Source of the DNA: CAZGZD01 sp964530005
GTDB lineage: Bacteria > Patescibacteriota > Microgenomatia > UBA1406 > GWC2-37-13
Reading direction: 5' to 3'
NCBI GenBank assembly: GCA_964530005.1
Contig: CAZGZD010000005.1
Coordinates: forward strand, 1-46,139
Length of the DNA: 46,139 bases
Program-made: the position numbers and the translations under genes
Shown: positions 1 through 7,521 of the stretch, piece after piece
Layout: each line of letters starts with the position of its first letter
Position numbering within the stretch: the stretch's first letter is position 1
Notes under the pieces: model-generated
What the model was told of the DNA's origin: nothing
Databases searched by the model: none
What the model saw: only the letters and a program-made list of their open reading frames with translations

Positions 1-534
1 GGGGAGATTGTGGAGGATCTTCTTGCAACTTTCGACGACGATACACTGGTACTTTGTGGTTATAATACAACCCGTGTAAGGCTCAATAATCATATTCGCA
101 CCATTCGTGGGTTTGAGTCTCCCAATCCGATGCCCGGAGACCGGGTGATCTGCCTGCGCAATAACCACAGAAAAAATATTTTCAATGGTATGCTTGGGAC
201 AATTCAAGCTATTGATGATGCCGACGAAGACTGGTATATGGCTGCTATTGCCCTTGACGATGAAAGTGGTATATATAAAGGCCTTATATCCAGATCTCAA
301 TTTGGCGCGAAAGAATCGCTCAACTTCACGAATAAACGGTCTGCGATCATGCGGGGGGATTTGTTCAACTTTGGCTACGCACTTACAGTCCATAAGGCGC
401 AGGGGAGCCAAGCAAAGCGCGTAATACTTTTTGAAGAGCGGTTTGCCAAGATGAGTGATGAACAGTGGCGAAGATGGTTGTACACGGCCGTTACTCGGGC
501 CGAGGAGGAGTTGTATATCTTTGCGCGGGAGTAG
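1..534 (+). CDS. RecD/Dda-type SF1 helicase, C-terminal end (partial)
   Basis: The reading frame is already open at base 1 and ends at the TAG at 532-534, so this is the C-terminal part of a longer protein; the GTG at 10 is only the first possible start inside the window. The end of the protein carries the UvrD_C_2-type helicase signature: YALTVHKAQGSQ (motif V region, nucleic-acid and ATP coupling) and WLYTAVTRAEEELYIF (motif VI region with the arginine that contacts ATP). The preceding part (MPGDRVICLRNNH, NGMLGTI) looks like the SH3-like beta-barrel that precedes this motif in RecD2/Dda helicases. The likely role is 5'-3' DNA unwinding in repair or recombination. The Walker A part lies outside the window, so the subfamily cannot be fixed. 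Confidence 0.75.
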   Translation, partial: GEIVEDLLATFDDDTLVLCGYNTTRVRLNNHIRTIRGFESPNPMPGDRVICLRNNHRKNIFNGMLGTIQAIDDADEDWYMAAIALDDESGIYKGLISRSQFGAKESLNFTNKRSAIMRGDLFNFGYALTVHKAQGSQAKRVILFEERFAKMSDEQWRRWLYTAVTRAEEELYIFARE

Positions 535-659
535 ATGTGAGTTTAAGGTTATAGTATTTCGTGTTAATAATTGAATCATAGTTTACTTTTTAGTATCCTT
601 TCAATATGGGCGTCGCAGATTGCTTTGACTTTAGCCAACAATGTCTCATCTGGAAAAGA

Positions 660-839
660 ATGTTAATGGAGGGATTCATTTATGAACATGGGTTTTATAT
701 TCTGTGCGCAATTTCTTTCTTAATTGGAGTTTTTTTCTTATTATTTAGGAGTAAATTTAAGAAATTATCATTTTTGGTTATACTATTTGGATTATTTTTC
801 ATTGTATTAGTTCTCAGGATCATGAATCAAATTTTTTAG
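660..839 (+). CDS. small two-segment membrane protein, hypothetical
   Basis: A short ORF of about 59 codons from the ATG at 660 (another ATG at 666; the same frame is open from 606). The product is very hydrophobic: a segment around FYILCAISFLIGVFFLLF, a basic break (RSKFKKL), and a second segment around FLVILFGLFFIVLVL, so it would be a two-helix membrane hairpin. No family is recognised. The purine-rich stretch ggaaaagaa just before 660 is the only ribosome-binding hint. The ORF is richer in A and T than its neighbours and lies between the helicase and the convergent Lon-like gene. It may be a real small protein or a chance ORF in AT-rich spacer. Confidence 0.35.
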   Translation: MLMEGFIYEHGFYILCAISFLIGVFFLLFRSKFKKLSFLVILFGLFFIVLVLRIMNQIF

Positions 840-906
840 ATTTTTATTTTAAAATAGAAGTAACAAAGCATTCCGTTTCACCCACAAAAATTAGATAATC
901 CTGAAA

Positions 907-1959
907 TTATGAAGCGATGAAGTCGCGAAGATTTTCTGCTGTGATTTTGAAGCTTTGATTCTGACCGCTTTGCACTATTTTGTAGGCTGCTTTACGCACC
1001 ATTCCCTCCACTGCCCGCTCAAGTGAACGGACTCCAGAGTCAAATCCCAAGGGGCGCACAATCTGTGGCCACACTGTATCGTCGATAATCAGGTGTTGTG
1101 GGGTAAGACCTGCATCTTTCAAGTATTGCGGGACCAGGAAGTTCTTACCTATCGTGATCTTCTCATCATCGTTGTATGAGGGCATCTGAATAATCTCAAG
1201 TCGGTCGAGCACGGCAGTTGATATGTTGTTGGTGTTGTTGGCTGTTGCGATGAACAGGACTTGGGATAGATCAAAGGGATAATCGACAAAGTAGTCTGTG
1301 AAGTTCATATTCTGCTTCGGGTCAAGAATCTCAAGTAAGACTCCCATAATCGAGGCTCTCGATTCCGGTGTAATTCGGTCGAGCTCATCCAGTAGGATGA
1401 TTGGATTTCTGGATCCAGTGCGTCTGAGTGCCTTGATGATCATTCCTGGCTCGGATTCTGGTGATGTTTTAGACTGGCCACGAAGGTCGAGCGCAGAGGA
1501 AAGACCTCCAAAAGGAATTCGGACATATTTGCGGTTGAGAGCTTCGGCGATAGATTTGACGATCGAGGTCTTACCTGTACCGGCAAGTCCGACAAAAAAG
1601 AGTGAGGGAGCGTGGAAGGACTCAGCTTTGAGGTTCTGCTTTTGAAGAATCAGAACGGACAAGTATTCAAGAATTCTTCTTTTAATCTTATCAAGGCCGA
1701 AATGAGTGCCATCCAGTATTTCCTTCGCATGATTCACGTCGAGGGAGTCTTCAGTACGGGTCTCCCAAGGAAGAGTTGTGATCCAGTCGATATACTTCTC
1801 GACTATATCCAGCTGAGCAAGGTTGCCGCCAAACTTAAGAGTGAGATTGATTCGATCAACCTGCTCAAGTGCTCGTTCTTTGAGGTTAGCAGGCAGGGTC
1901 GCTGACTGCAACTTTTGTCTTAGTTTATCTATTTCTGACAGGCTTTTTTGGTCATCCAT
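907..1959 (-). CDS. Lon-type AAA+ ATPase without protease domain
   Basis: A 350-residue protein that matches only the central part of Lon. Residues 1-95 are helical and contain the Lon-like YIDWITTLPWE (56-66). The AAA+ module follows: Walker A GLAGTGKT (124-131), Walker B IILLDE (187-192), sensor 1 in FIATANN (N241), an arginine-finger region LDRLE (251-255), and a sensor-2 helix GVRSLERAVEGMVRKAA (309-325). It stops about where the Ser-Lys protease domain would begin, and the LAN substrate-binding domain is missing in front. The ORF is intact, with a clean ATG and TAA, and no protease-domain remnant follows. Lon normally unfolds proteins and degrades them; this form could at most unfold or remodel. 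It is divergent from the groES-groEL operon, which fits a protein quality-control role (inference). Walker A differs from the usual Lon GPPGVGKT, but the essential GK-T is kept. Confidence 0.85.
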   Translation of the reverse strand: MDDQKSLSEIDKLRQKLQSATLPANLKERALEQVDRINLTLKFGGNLAQLDIVEKYIDWITTLPWETRTEDSLDVNHAKEILDGTHFGLDKIKRRILEYLSVLILQKQNLKAESFHAPSLFFVGLAGTGKTSIVKSIAEALNRKYVRIPFGGLSSALDLRGQSKTSPESEPGMIIKALRRTGSRNPIILLDELDRITPESRASIMGVLLEILDPKQNMNFTDYFVDYPFDLSQVLFIATANNTNNISTAVLDRLEIIQMPSYNDDEKITIGKNFLVPQYLKDAGLTPQHLIIDDTVWPQIVRPLGFDSGVRSLERAVEGMVRKAAYKIVQSGQNQSFKITAENLRDFIAS

Positions 1960-1963
1960 GGCG

Positions 1964-1990
1964 TTAGCAGACTGATTATGTACTTGACAA
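1964..1990 (+). promoter_or_regulatory. candidate degenerate HrcA (CIRCE-like) operator before groES
   Basis: TTAGCAGAC, 9 nt, then ACTTGACAA: 9-9-9 geometry as in CIRCE. The left arm differs in one base from the left arm of the better site at hrcA (TTAGCAGAG at 32313). The right arm keeps only TG..AA of TGCTAA and overlaps the -35 box of the groES promoter. Because only one arm is convincing, this is a weak call. It is supported by the fact that groES-groEL is the classic second target of HrcA. Confidence 0.35.
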
Positions 1991-2012
1991 AACTATTGAA
2001 TTTTTATATGAT
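1984..2012 (+). promoter_or_regulatory. groES-groEL promoter
   Basis: TTGACA (1984-1989), 17-nt spacer, TATGAT (2007-2012): a near-consensus sigma-70 type promoter. Transcription would start near 2019, leaving an AT-rich leader of about 60 nt before the groES ATG at 2079. No Shine-Dalgarno sequence is visible in that leader. Confidence 0.75.
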
Positions 2013-2078
2013 AAATACTCTCGATTAATTTAGATTAGTTATTAATTTTCATTTTAAAAGTTTTATTACTAAATATCT

Positions 2079-2378
2079 ATGGCAAAAACTAAGACAGTAA
2101 AACCACTATTCGACAATGTTCTCATTAAGCCACTTGAGGGCGAGACACAAACTGCATCAGGCATTCTTCTTCCAGACTCAGCAAAAGAAAAACCTCAAGT
2201 AGGTGAGGTAATGGCTACAGGACCAGGCGCGCGTGGGGAGGATGGCAAGGTAGTTCCTATGACCATCAAAGTCGGCCAGAATGTACTGTACAAGAAATGG
2301 GGCGGAAATGAAGTCAAGGTAAACGGACAGGACTGGCTTCTGGTTGAAGAGAAGGATATCATGGCAGTTGTTGAATAA
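2079..2378 (+). CDS. groES: co-chaperonin GroES (Hsp10)
   Basis: A 99-residue 10-kDa co-chaperonin that forms the heptameric lid on the GroEL folding chamber in the cytoplasm. Recognisable features are the N-terminal strand KPLFDNVLIKPLE, the mobile loop region ETQTASGILLPDSAKEKPQVGEV that contacts GroEL, and the C-terminal YKKWGGNEVKVNGQDWLLVEEKDIMAVVE. Length and order are normal for the family. The ATG start is preceded by an AT-rich leader without a Shine-Dalgarno sequence. The groEL start follows after 24 nt, so the two form one operon from the promoter at 1984-2012. Confidence 0.97.
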   Translation: MAKTKTVKPLFDNVLIKPLEGETQTASGILLPDSAKEKPQVGEVMATGPGARGEDGKVVPMTIKVGQNVLYKKWGGNEVKVNGQDWLLVEEKDIMAVVE

Positions 2379-2402
2379 ATTAGAAATTTTTTTTAAAAAA
2401 AT

Positions 2403-4058
2403 ATGGCAAAACAAATAGCATTCGCAGAAGACGCACGAGCAAAACTCGCACGGGGAGTAAACACATTAGCAAAAGCAGTAGTCACGACACTTGGTCCACG
2501 AGGCCGCAATGTGGCACTTGATCGCAAATGGGGCGCACCGACTGTCGTACACGATGGTGTGACTGTTGCCAAAGAGATAGAGCTTGAGGATCCCTTTGAG
2601 AATATGGGCGCTCAGCTCGTCAAAGAAGCAGCATCAAAGACCAATGATGTCGCAGGAGATGGTACTACCACATCAACTCTTCTAACTCAGTCAATTGTAA
2701 ACTTGGGGCTCAAAAATATTACCGCAGGATCCAACCCTATGATCCTCAAAAGAGGAATAGAGAAGGCAGTGGAGGAAGTAATCTCTCAGATTAAGAGCAT
2801 GGCCAAGCAGATTCCGCTCAATGACAAGCAAGCGATTACACAGGTTGCCACAATTTCAGCAGGAGACGCTCATATTGGCTCTATAATTGCCGATGCAATA
2901 AGCAAAGTTGGTAAAGACGGAGTCGTCACAGTTGAGGAAGGCAAGGGTCTTCAGATGGAGATAGAGTACAAAGAAGGTATGGAGTTTGACAAAGGATATG
3001 CATCTCCTTACTTTGTAACTGAGTCGGACAAAATGACCGCTGAGGTGGAGAGCCCGTACATACTCATTACTGACAAGAAGATATCGGCAGTGTCCGATCT
3101 TCTGCCATTTTTGGAGAAAGTCGTGAAAGTAACCAAGAATGTTGTCATCATAGCGGATGAGGTGGATGGTGAGGCTTTGGCTACACTGGTAGTCAATAAG
3201 CTCCGTGGTACTTTCAACGCACTTGTTGTCAAAGCGCCAGGATTCGGTGACCGCCGAAAATCTATGCTTGAGGACATTGCAATTTTGACAGGCGGCACAG
3301 TTATCTCGGACGACCTTGGCAAGAAATTTGAGAATATTGAGCTTGACGAATGTGGGCGGGCCGACAAGGTATGGGCTGACAAAGAAACCACTCGAATTAT
3401 CGGTGGAAAGGGTAAAGAAGCTGATATCAATGCTCGAGTCGGACAGATTCGTCGAGAGATCGATGAGTCCACATCCGAGTTTGATCGAGAAAAGCTTACC
3501 GAGCGACTCGCAAAGCTTGCAGGAGGCGTAGCTGTTATCAACGTTGGAGCTGCGACTGAGGTCGAGATGAAAGAAAAGAAAGAGCGAGTCAATGACGCGG
3601 TTGCCGCGACCAAAGCTGCTCTTGAGGAAGGAATAGTGGCCGGAGGTGGAGTCACACTTCTTCAGGCACGCAAGACTCTTGAGAAGCTGAAGGGAACTTT
3701 GGCCCTTGATGAGGAAAAGACAGGTGTCGACATTGTCTATAAAGCACTCGTTGAGCCTATGCGAATGGTCGCTCAAAATAGTGGGCTCGACGCCGGATGG
3801 GTAATTCGCAAAGTCGAGGACTCCAAAGATCCAGACTACGGATTTGATGCCGTCACTCTTGAATTTGGACCTATGTATAAGCGAGGGATTGTAGATCCAG
3901 CAAAAGTAGTTCGCACAAGTCTTGAGAATGCAGCATCAGTCGCCGTCATGATTCTTACAACCGAGGCGCTTGTCACCGACCTTCCTGAAAAGAAAGATGA
4001 AGGTGGAGCTGGTGGAGGTATGCCAGGCGGAATGGGTGGTATGCCCGGCATGATGTAA
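2403..4058 (+). CDS. groEL: chaperonin GroEL (Hsp60)
   Basis: A 551-residue chaperonin subunit that builds the double heptameric ring and folds proteins with ATP and GroES. Visible hallmarks are the N-terminal AKQIAFAEDARAKL, the nucleotide-binding GDGTTT (85-90), the conserved LGPRGRNV region and the equatorial VAGGGVTLL. The C-terminal tail is flexible and rich in Gly and Met (GGMPGGMGGMPGMM), as in bacterial GroEL. The length is normal, unlike many trimmed proteins in this window. It is the second gene of groES-groEL and is followed at once by a strong intrinsic terminator, so the operon ends here. Confidence 0.98.
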   Translation: MAKQIAFAEDARAKLARGVNTLAKAVVTTLGPRGRNVALDRKWGAPTVVHDGVTVAKEIELEDPFENMGAQLVKEAASKTNDVAGDGTTTSTLLTQSIVNLGLKNITAGSNPMILKRGIEKAVEEVISQIKSMAKQIPLNDKQAITQVATISAGDAHIGSIIADAISKVGKDGVVTVEEGKGLQMEIEYKEGMEFDKGYASPYFVTESDKMTAEVESPYILITDKKISAVSDLLPFLEKVVKVTKNVVIIADEVDGEALATLVVNKLRGTFNALVVKAPGFGDRRKSMLEDIAILTGGTVISDDLGKKFENIELDECGRADKVWADKETTRIIGGKGKEADINARVGQIRREIDESTSEFDREKLTERLAKLAGGVAVINVGAATEVEMKEKKERVNDAVAATKAALEEGIVAGGGVTLLQARKTLEKLKGTLALDEEKTGVDIVYKALVEPMRMVAQNSGLDAGWVIRKVEDSKDPDYGFDAVTLEFGPMYKRGIVDPAKVVRTSLENAASVAVMILTTEALVTDLPEKKDEGGAGGGMPGGMGGMPGMM

Positions 4059-4079
4059 ACCAATCAATTGAAAATCAAG

Positions 4080-4103
4080 CCCCGCCTTTTGGCGGGGTTT
4101 TTT
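4080..4103 (+). terminator. intrinsic terminator after groEL
   Basis: Stem CCCCGCC (4080-4086), loop TTTT, stem GGCGGGG (4091-4097), then a run of T to 4103. It begins 21 nt after the groEL stop. This is a textbook rho-independent terminator. Confidence 0.92.
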
Positions 4104-4123
4104 GTTACGACTCCTTGATTTGA

Positions 4124-4132
4124 TGATATAAT
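4124..4132 (+). promoter_or_regulatory. extended -10 promoter of tRNA-Tyr
   Basis: TGATATAAT gives a perfect TATAAT (4127-4132) with the extended TG two positions upstream; no good -35 box at the usual spacing. The tRNA begins 17 nt after the hexamer, consistent with a short 5' leader to be trimmed by RNase P. Confidence 0.6.
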
Positions 4133-4148
4133 TAACACATTCAGTCAA

Positions 4149-4232
4149 CCAGGGATGGCGGAGTGGCCAATCGCATCAGACTGTAAATCTGACGGGCTTT
4201 GCCCTACGGGGGTTCGAATCCCTCTCCCTGGA
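4149..4232 (+). tRNA. tRNA-Tyr (anticodon GUA)
   Basis: The 7-bp acceptor stem CCAGGGA (4149-4155) pairs perfectly with TCCCTGG (4225-4231), followed by the discriminator A at 4232. The anticodon arm is TCAGA-CTGTAAA-TCTGA, with anticodon GTA. The long variable arm GGGC-TTT-GCCC marks a class II tRNA, as expected for bacterial tRNA-Tyr. The T arm contains GGTTCGAATCC. The 3' CCA is not encoded (the sequence continues CAGACAC), so it must be added by the CCA enzyme encoded at 29015-30352. Confidence 0.96.
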
Positions 4233-4280
4233 CAGACACGGTCAATAGAATATGAGAGCCGATACTGTCAGTTGGATTTC

Positions 4281-4289
4281 TGGTAGAAT
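4281..4289 (+). promoter_or_regulatory. extended -10 promoter, leaderless start of the gene at 4298
   Basis: TGGTAGAAT: hexamer TAGAAT (4284-4289) with an extended TG. Only 8 nt separate it from the ATG at 4298, so transcription would start at or within a base or two of the start codon. Confidence 0.55.
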
Positions 4290-4297
4290 TCTTTCTG

Positions 4298-5386
4298 ATG
4301 ACTGGCTTTTATCACAATAAGTGGATACACATTCTCTCACTCATCTTCTTATACCTCTTGGTTATTTTTCTCTTCAAAAAAGACATAGTCTTCTATAAAT
4401 TTGATCAAAAACTCATTCATCGGTATTTTCTCTCACAGGATATTACTCACGAAGTTCTAGGAGTACGACAATTTCTTTCAGATGGAGATATATACACTGC
4501 AACCGGCTATCTTTACGCAAAAGGCGCAGATCCAACAAGCTATAATTTTCAAGCTCCTCCCTTAATCAAGTATCTCTTTGGACTGTCCATACTTATTTTT
4601 GGAAGTCCCTATTATGTACAAATAATTTTTGGGGCAGTTACTATAGCCATAGTCTATACACTGGGCGTCAAGATGTATAAGTCGTCCCTTGTACCACTTT
4701 TGGCATGTATTTTTTTAATCATTGATCCTGTTTTTTTGGAGGTGTCGTCAAATGCCTTATTAGATTTGGGTCAAGCGGCCTTTTTACTATTATATTTTTA
4801 TCTTGTATTTTTCCACAAGAAAAGATACGCCTTGCAAGGCATCGTGCTTGGTCTTTTGTGTGCTTCCAAATTTTGGGCTGGTCCACTTTTTTTTGTACTT
4901 TTGTTAGCCGCATATAACATTTACAAAAAGAACTTTGACCTTAAAAAATTTACACTCCATCTAATTATTGCGGCTGTAATTTTTTCACTCACATATATAA
5001 AAACATTTATAAATAAAGGATTTGAATTTAATATAGTTTTTTTCCAATTGAAGATCTTAAAATTCTTAGTTATTCATGATATTCGTTCTTTTCCATTTGC
5101 TTCTTTATTTCTTTTTCTAACGGGATATTATCAAACATGGTGGGGAAGTAAATCCGTATCCCACGCTCAAATTTGGTCTATCTTCTGGCCGATTGGCTTG
5201 ATGTTAAGCGCGAAAAGTATACTTGACGCTATGATAAAGCGATTTGTAGATCTCAAGCTATTTGTCGGGATTATTCCAATGGTTTATATTCTTTATCTTG
5301 GAGTACAGGCGCCTTTTACACGGTATTTTATCTTGATTCTTCCCTTTTTATATCTAAACTTATCGAAGAATCTCTTAAAGCGATGA
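4298..5386 (+). CDS. polytopic membrane glycosyltransferase-like protein (GT-C / PMT type)
   Basis: A 362-residue protein with roughly eight to ten hydrophobic segments beginning at residue 10. After the first membrane segment comes an outward loop with acidic residues (SQDITHEVLGVRQFL), then NFQAPPLIKYLFGL, which resembles the PPL-h-K/Y loop of the dolichyl-phosphate-mannose mannosyltransferase family (PMT_2, GT39/83-like GT-C enzymes). These use a polyprenyl-phosphate sugar to glycosylate lipids or proteins on the outer side of the membrane. Shorter than typical PMT proteins (about 450-550 aa); the C-terminal soluble domain is absent. It overlaps the next gene by 4 nt (ATGA), so the two are probably translated together. 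The family call is moderately sure; the substrate is unknown. Confidence 0.65.
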   Translation: MTGFYHNKWIHILSLIFLYLLVIFLFKKDIVFYKFDQKLIHRYFLSQDITHEVLGVRQFLSDGDIYTATGYLYAKGADPTSYNFQAPPLIKYLFGLSILIFGSPYYVQIIFGAVTIAIVYTLGVKMYKSSLVPLLACIFLIIDPVFLEVSSNALLDLGQAAFLLLYFYLVFFHKKRYALQGIVLGLLCASKFWAGPLFFVLLLAAYNIYKKNFDLKKFTLHLIIAAVIFSLTYIKTFINKGFEFNIVFFQLKILKFLVIHDIRSFPFASLFLFLTGYYQTWWGSKSVSHAQIWSIFWPIGLMLSAKSILDAMIKRFVDLKLFVGIIPMVYILYLGVQAPFTRYFILILPFLYLNLSKNLLKR

Positions 5387-7038
5387 AAAAGTCGACTCTT
5401 TTTGTCTTTATTCTAACTGCTATTTTTTTTATCTATTTTTCTTTGCCTTTTTTTCATCATGGATTTTTTCCAACAATGGATGATGTTCAGGTAGTCAGAA
5501 TAGACCAGACACTTATTGAATTAAAAAGCGGTCAATTCCCCGTACGATACATTGATAGTTTTGGCAATAGGGGAGGGTACATGCTTTTTAATTATTATTC
5601 ACCCCTTCCATATTATATTGGGTCGGGGTATGAGCTTTTGGTGAAGCGCCCCGTCAAAGCAACAAAAATGGTATTTCTTACCGCACTTCTCATAGGGTCA
5701 CTGGGTATTTTTTTCCTACTTAGAAGATACACCAATGCCATGACATCCTTTTTAAGCGTTTGCTTATTTCTTTCATCAGCGTATCTTGGATATGATATTT
5801 ATCTTCGGGGAGCGTTGGCCGAGATATGGGGGATGGTGTTTTTTCCATGGATTCTCTGGTCATTTCTTAGAGTAAAAGACAAGCCTACCATTGCCAATTG
5901 CATTATTGCAGGGATTTTTTACGCCTTAGTAATTTTGTCACATATTGCTATCGCTTTCTTTTTTTCCTTTTTCCTTTTTTTTATGATATGTATTCCGCCT
6001 TACAAAAAAAAGAATATTGTGAATCTGGGCATTTCGGTAGGAATAGGATTGCTTTTAAGTGCGTTCTTTTGGCTACCCATCCTCATTGAGCAGAATTATA
6101 TTGTCTATCAACATTCAGAATATGCCACTAAGCAATATCTTGTTGGTTTTTTGTCTTTTAATCAGCTTATTGGATTTCGGATAAACCCCACGCAATTACA
6201 TGCAACGTTGGGGTTGGGATTATTTTTACTTACAATCGCCAGTGGCATATTCTTACTTTTTAATAAAAAAAATCCCCATAAACCAATTTTTATTTATTTT
6301 TTTATTGTATTTTTTTGTTCATTATTTTTTGTGCTTCCTATTACTAAGTTCATCTGGGACAAAGCTCAGCCGCTTCGCTATTTACAGTCACCATGGAGAT
6401 TTCTGGCAATAAGTACGATTTATGCGATCTTCATATGTGGGATAGCTCTGTCTTTTATTAAAAAATGGTGGATTCAGACACTTATAGTAAGCGTGGTTGT
6501 AATCTATACTTTAATTTTTCAAACGGGATATATGCGACCCTATGCCTATAATGATATACCCGAATATAAAGCTGAAGGGGTCTGTGGCACTACTACATGG
6601 AAAGATGAATATTTGCCCAAATGGGTAAGTAGATGTTTACCAAAAGAAGTAAGCGGTAGCCCATCATATTCTATTTTTTCACACACTGCATCCAAAATTA
6701 CCGATGTATCTGTTGAAAAAAATGGACGTTTAATAACATTTGAGACAAGTGGGAAAGAAGGAGTGGTGACTATTGCTAAGTATTATTTTCCAAATTGGCA
6801 TTTATTTATCGATGAGAAAAAAACTCTCATATATCCCTCGACTCAATATGGGCTTATTACTTTTACGGTACCCCGAGGTAGCCATCAAGTAAGGTTGGTA
6901 TTGGGTAGTACTTTTGTCCAGACCTTGGGAAATGTTCTTTCTCTTAGTGGCCTATGCCTTATTCTATATATAACTTTTCGGCAAAGGAAGGAGATTTTGA
7001 ATCGCTTGAGACATTTAAGCTCTTTCTTTAGGAAGTAG
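5383..7038 (+). CDS. PTPS-related / YfhO-like polytopic membrane protein
   Basis: A 551-residue integral membrane protein. An N-terminal membrane anchor (5-24) is followed by an exterior loop with FPTMDDVQVVRIDQTL and FNYYSPLPYYIGSGYELL, typical of the family annotated as 6-pyruvoyl-tetrahydropterin synthase-related membrane protein (PF10131). About ten hydrophobic segments lie before residue 370. An extracytoplasmic beta-rich portion (about 380-515) contains GKEGVVTIAKYYFPNWHLFID, the kind of C-terminal region seen in YfhO-like glycosyltransferases, and one more membrane helix follows near the C-terminus. The name does not imply pterin chemistry; a GT-C-like role in surface glycosylation is more plausible. 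It is coupled by an ATGA overlap to the GT-C protein upstream. Confidence 0.65.
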   Translation: MKKSTLFVFILTAIFFIYFSLPFFHHGFFPTMDDVQVVRIDQTLIELKSGQFPVRYIDSFGNRGGYMLFNYYSPLPYYIGSGYELLVKRPVKATKMVFLTALLIGSLGIFFLLRRYTNAMTSFLSVCLFLSSAYLGYDIYLRGALAEIWGMVFFPWILWSFLRVKDKPTIANCIIAGIFYALVILSHIAIAFFFSFFLFFMICIPPYKKKNIVNLGISVGIGLLLSAFFWLPILIEQNYIVYQHSEYATKQYLVGFLSFNQLIGFRINPTQLHATLGLGLFLLTIASGIFLLFNKKNPHKPIFIYFFIVFFCSLFFVLPITKFIWDKAQPLRYLQSPWRFLAISTIYAIFICGIALSFIKKWWIQTLIVSVVVIYTLIFQTGYMRPYAYNDIPEYKAEGVCGTTTWKDEYLPKWVSRCLPKEVSGSPSYSIFSHTASKITDVSVEKNGRLITFETSGKEGVVTIAKYYFPNWHLFIDEKKTLIYPSTQYGLITFTVPRGSHQVRLVLGSTFVQTLGNVLSLSGLCLILYITFRQRKEILNRLRHLSSFFRK

Positions 7039-7127
7039 CCAAGCCTATTGATATTCAAAATTTAGATAAGAAGCTCTAATGTTGTCCATTTTCAGAGACA
7101 CTTCGGAATACTTCATATATTATCTTG

Positions 7128-7156
7128 TTGACGGGAAGGTCGGTCGGATATATACT
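7128..7156 (+). promoter_or_regulatory. promoter of the DUF378 gene
   Basis: TTGACG (7128-7133), 17-nt spacer, TATACT (7151-7156). The leader of about 35 nt contains one of the few Shine-Dalgarno-like stretches in the window (AAGGGGGTG, 7177-7185) and a three-codon mini-ORF (7189-7200) whose stop overlaps the real start. Confidence 0.7.
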
Positions 7157-7196
7157 CAGGGTAAGTTAAGAAAAAGAAGGGGGTGAATATGAATTT

Positions 7197-7403
7197 ATGA
7201 AAGCATTACACATGGTGGCATTTTTGCTTACCGTTGTTGGAGCATTGAATTGGGGATTAGTTGGTGCATTCAACACCAATCTTGTAGAAAAACTTTTGGG
7301 AGCAGGATCAACAGCTGAGCGCGTAGTCTATATACTTGTTGGAGTATCAGCGCTCATTCTCGTTGTGAATCACAAAAAAGAGTGCACGGTCTGTGGAAAA
7401 TAA
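7197..7403 (+). CDS. DUF378 small membrane protein
   Basis: A 68-residue protein matching the DUF378 (YuzA-like) family: first membrane segment MVAFLLTVVGALNWGLVGAF with the family-typical ALNWGL, a short hydrophilic turn, then AERVVYILVGVSALILV and a cytoplasmic tail with a CxxC pair (CTVC). The function of this family is unknown. It stands alone behind its own good promoter. The CxxC tail could bind metal or form a disulfide, but nothing here shows which. Confidence 0.85.
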   Translation: MKALHMVAFLLTVVGALNWGLVGAFNTNLVEKLLGAGSTAERVVYILVGVSALILVVNHKKECTVCGK

Positions 7404-7521
7404 AAGTGGACTATAGAAATCCTCCCTTACAAACTTTTTAGAAGTGATAATTTTTGTGCGCAAATTAATACTTTTCGCAAGCTTTCTTCACCATTGATTC
7501 GTATATGTATTTTCTGCTATC

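Noticed and set aside
907..1959. Pseudogene remnant of a complete lon
   Set aside because: Clean start and stop, all ATPase motifs present, and no LAN or protease remnants on either side.
2856..3776. 306-codon ORF on the minus strand inside groEL
   Set aside because: It lies fully within groEL and has no domain; long antisense frames are a by-product of groEL codon use.
5383..7038. Annotation as a pterin enzyme (6-pyruvoyl-tetrahydropterin synthase)
   Set aside because: The family name is historical; the protein is a polytopic membrane protein without the pterin synthase zinc site.
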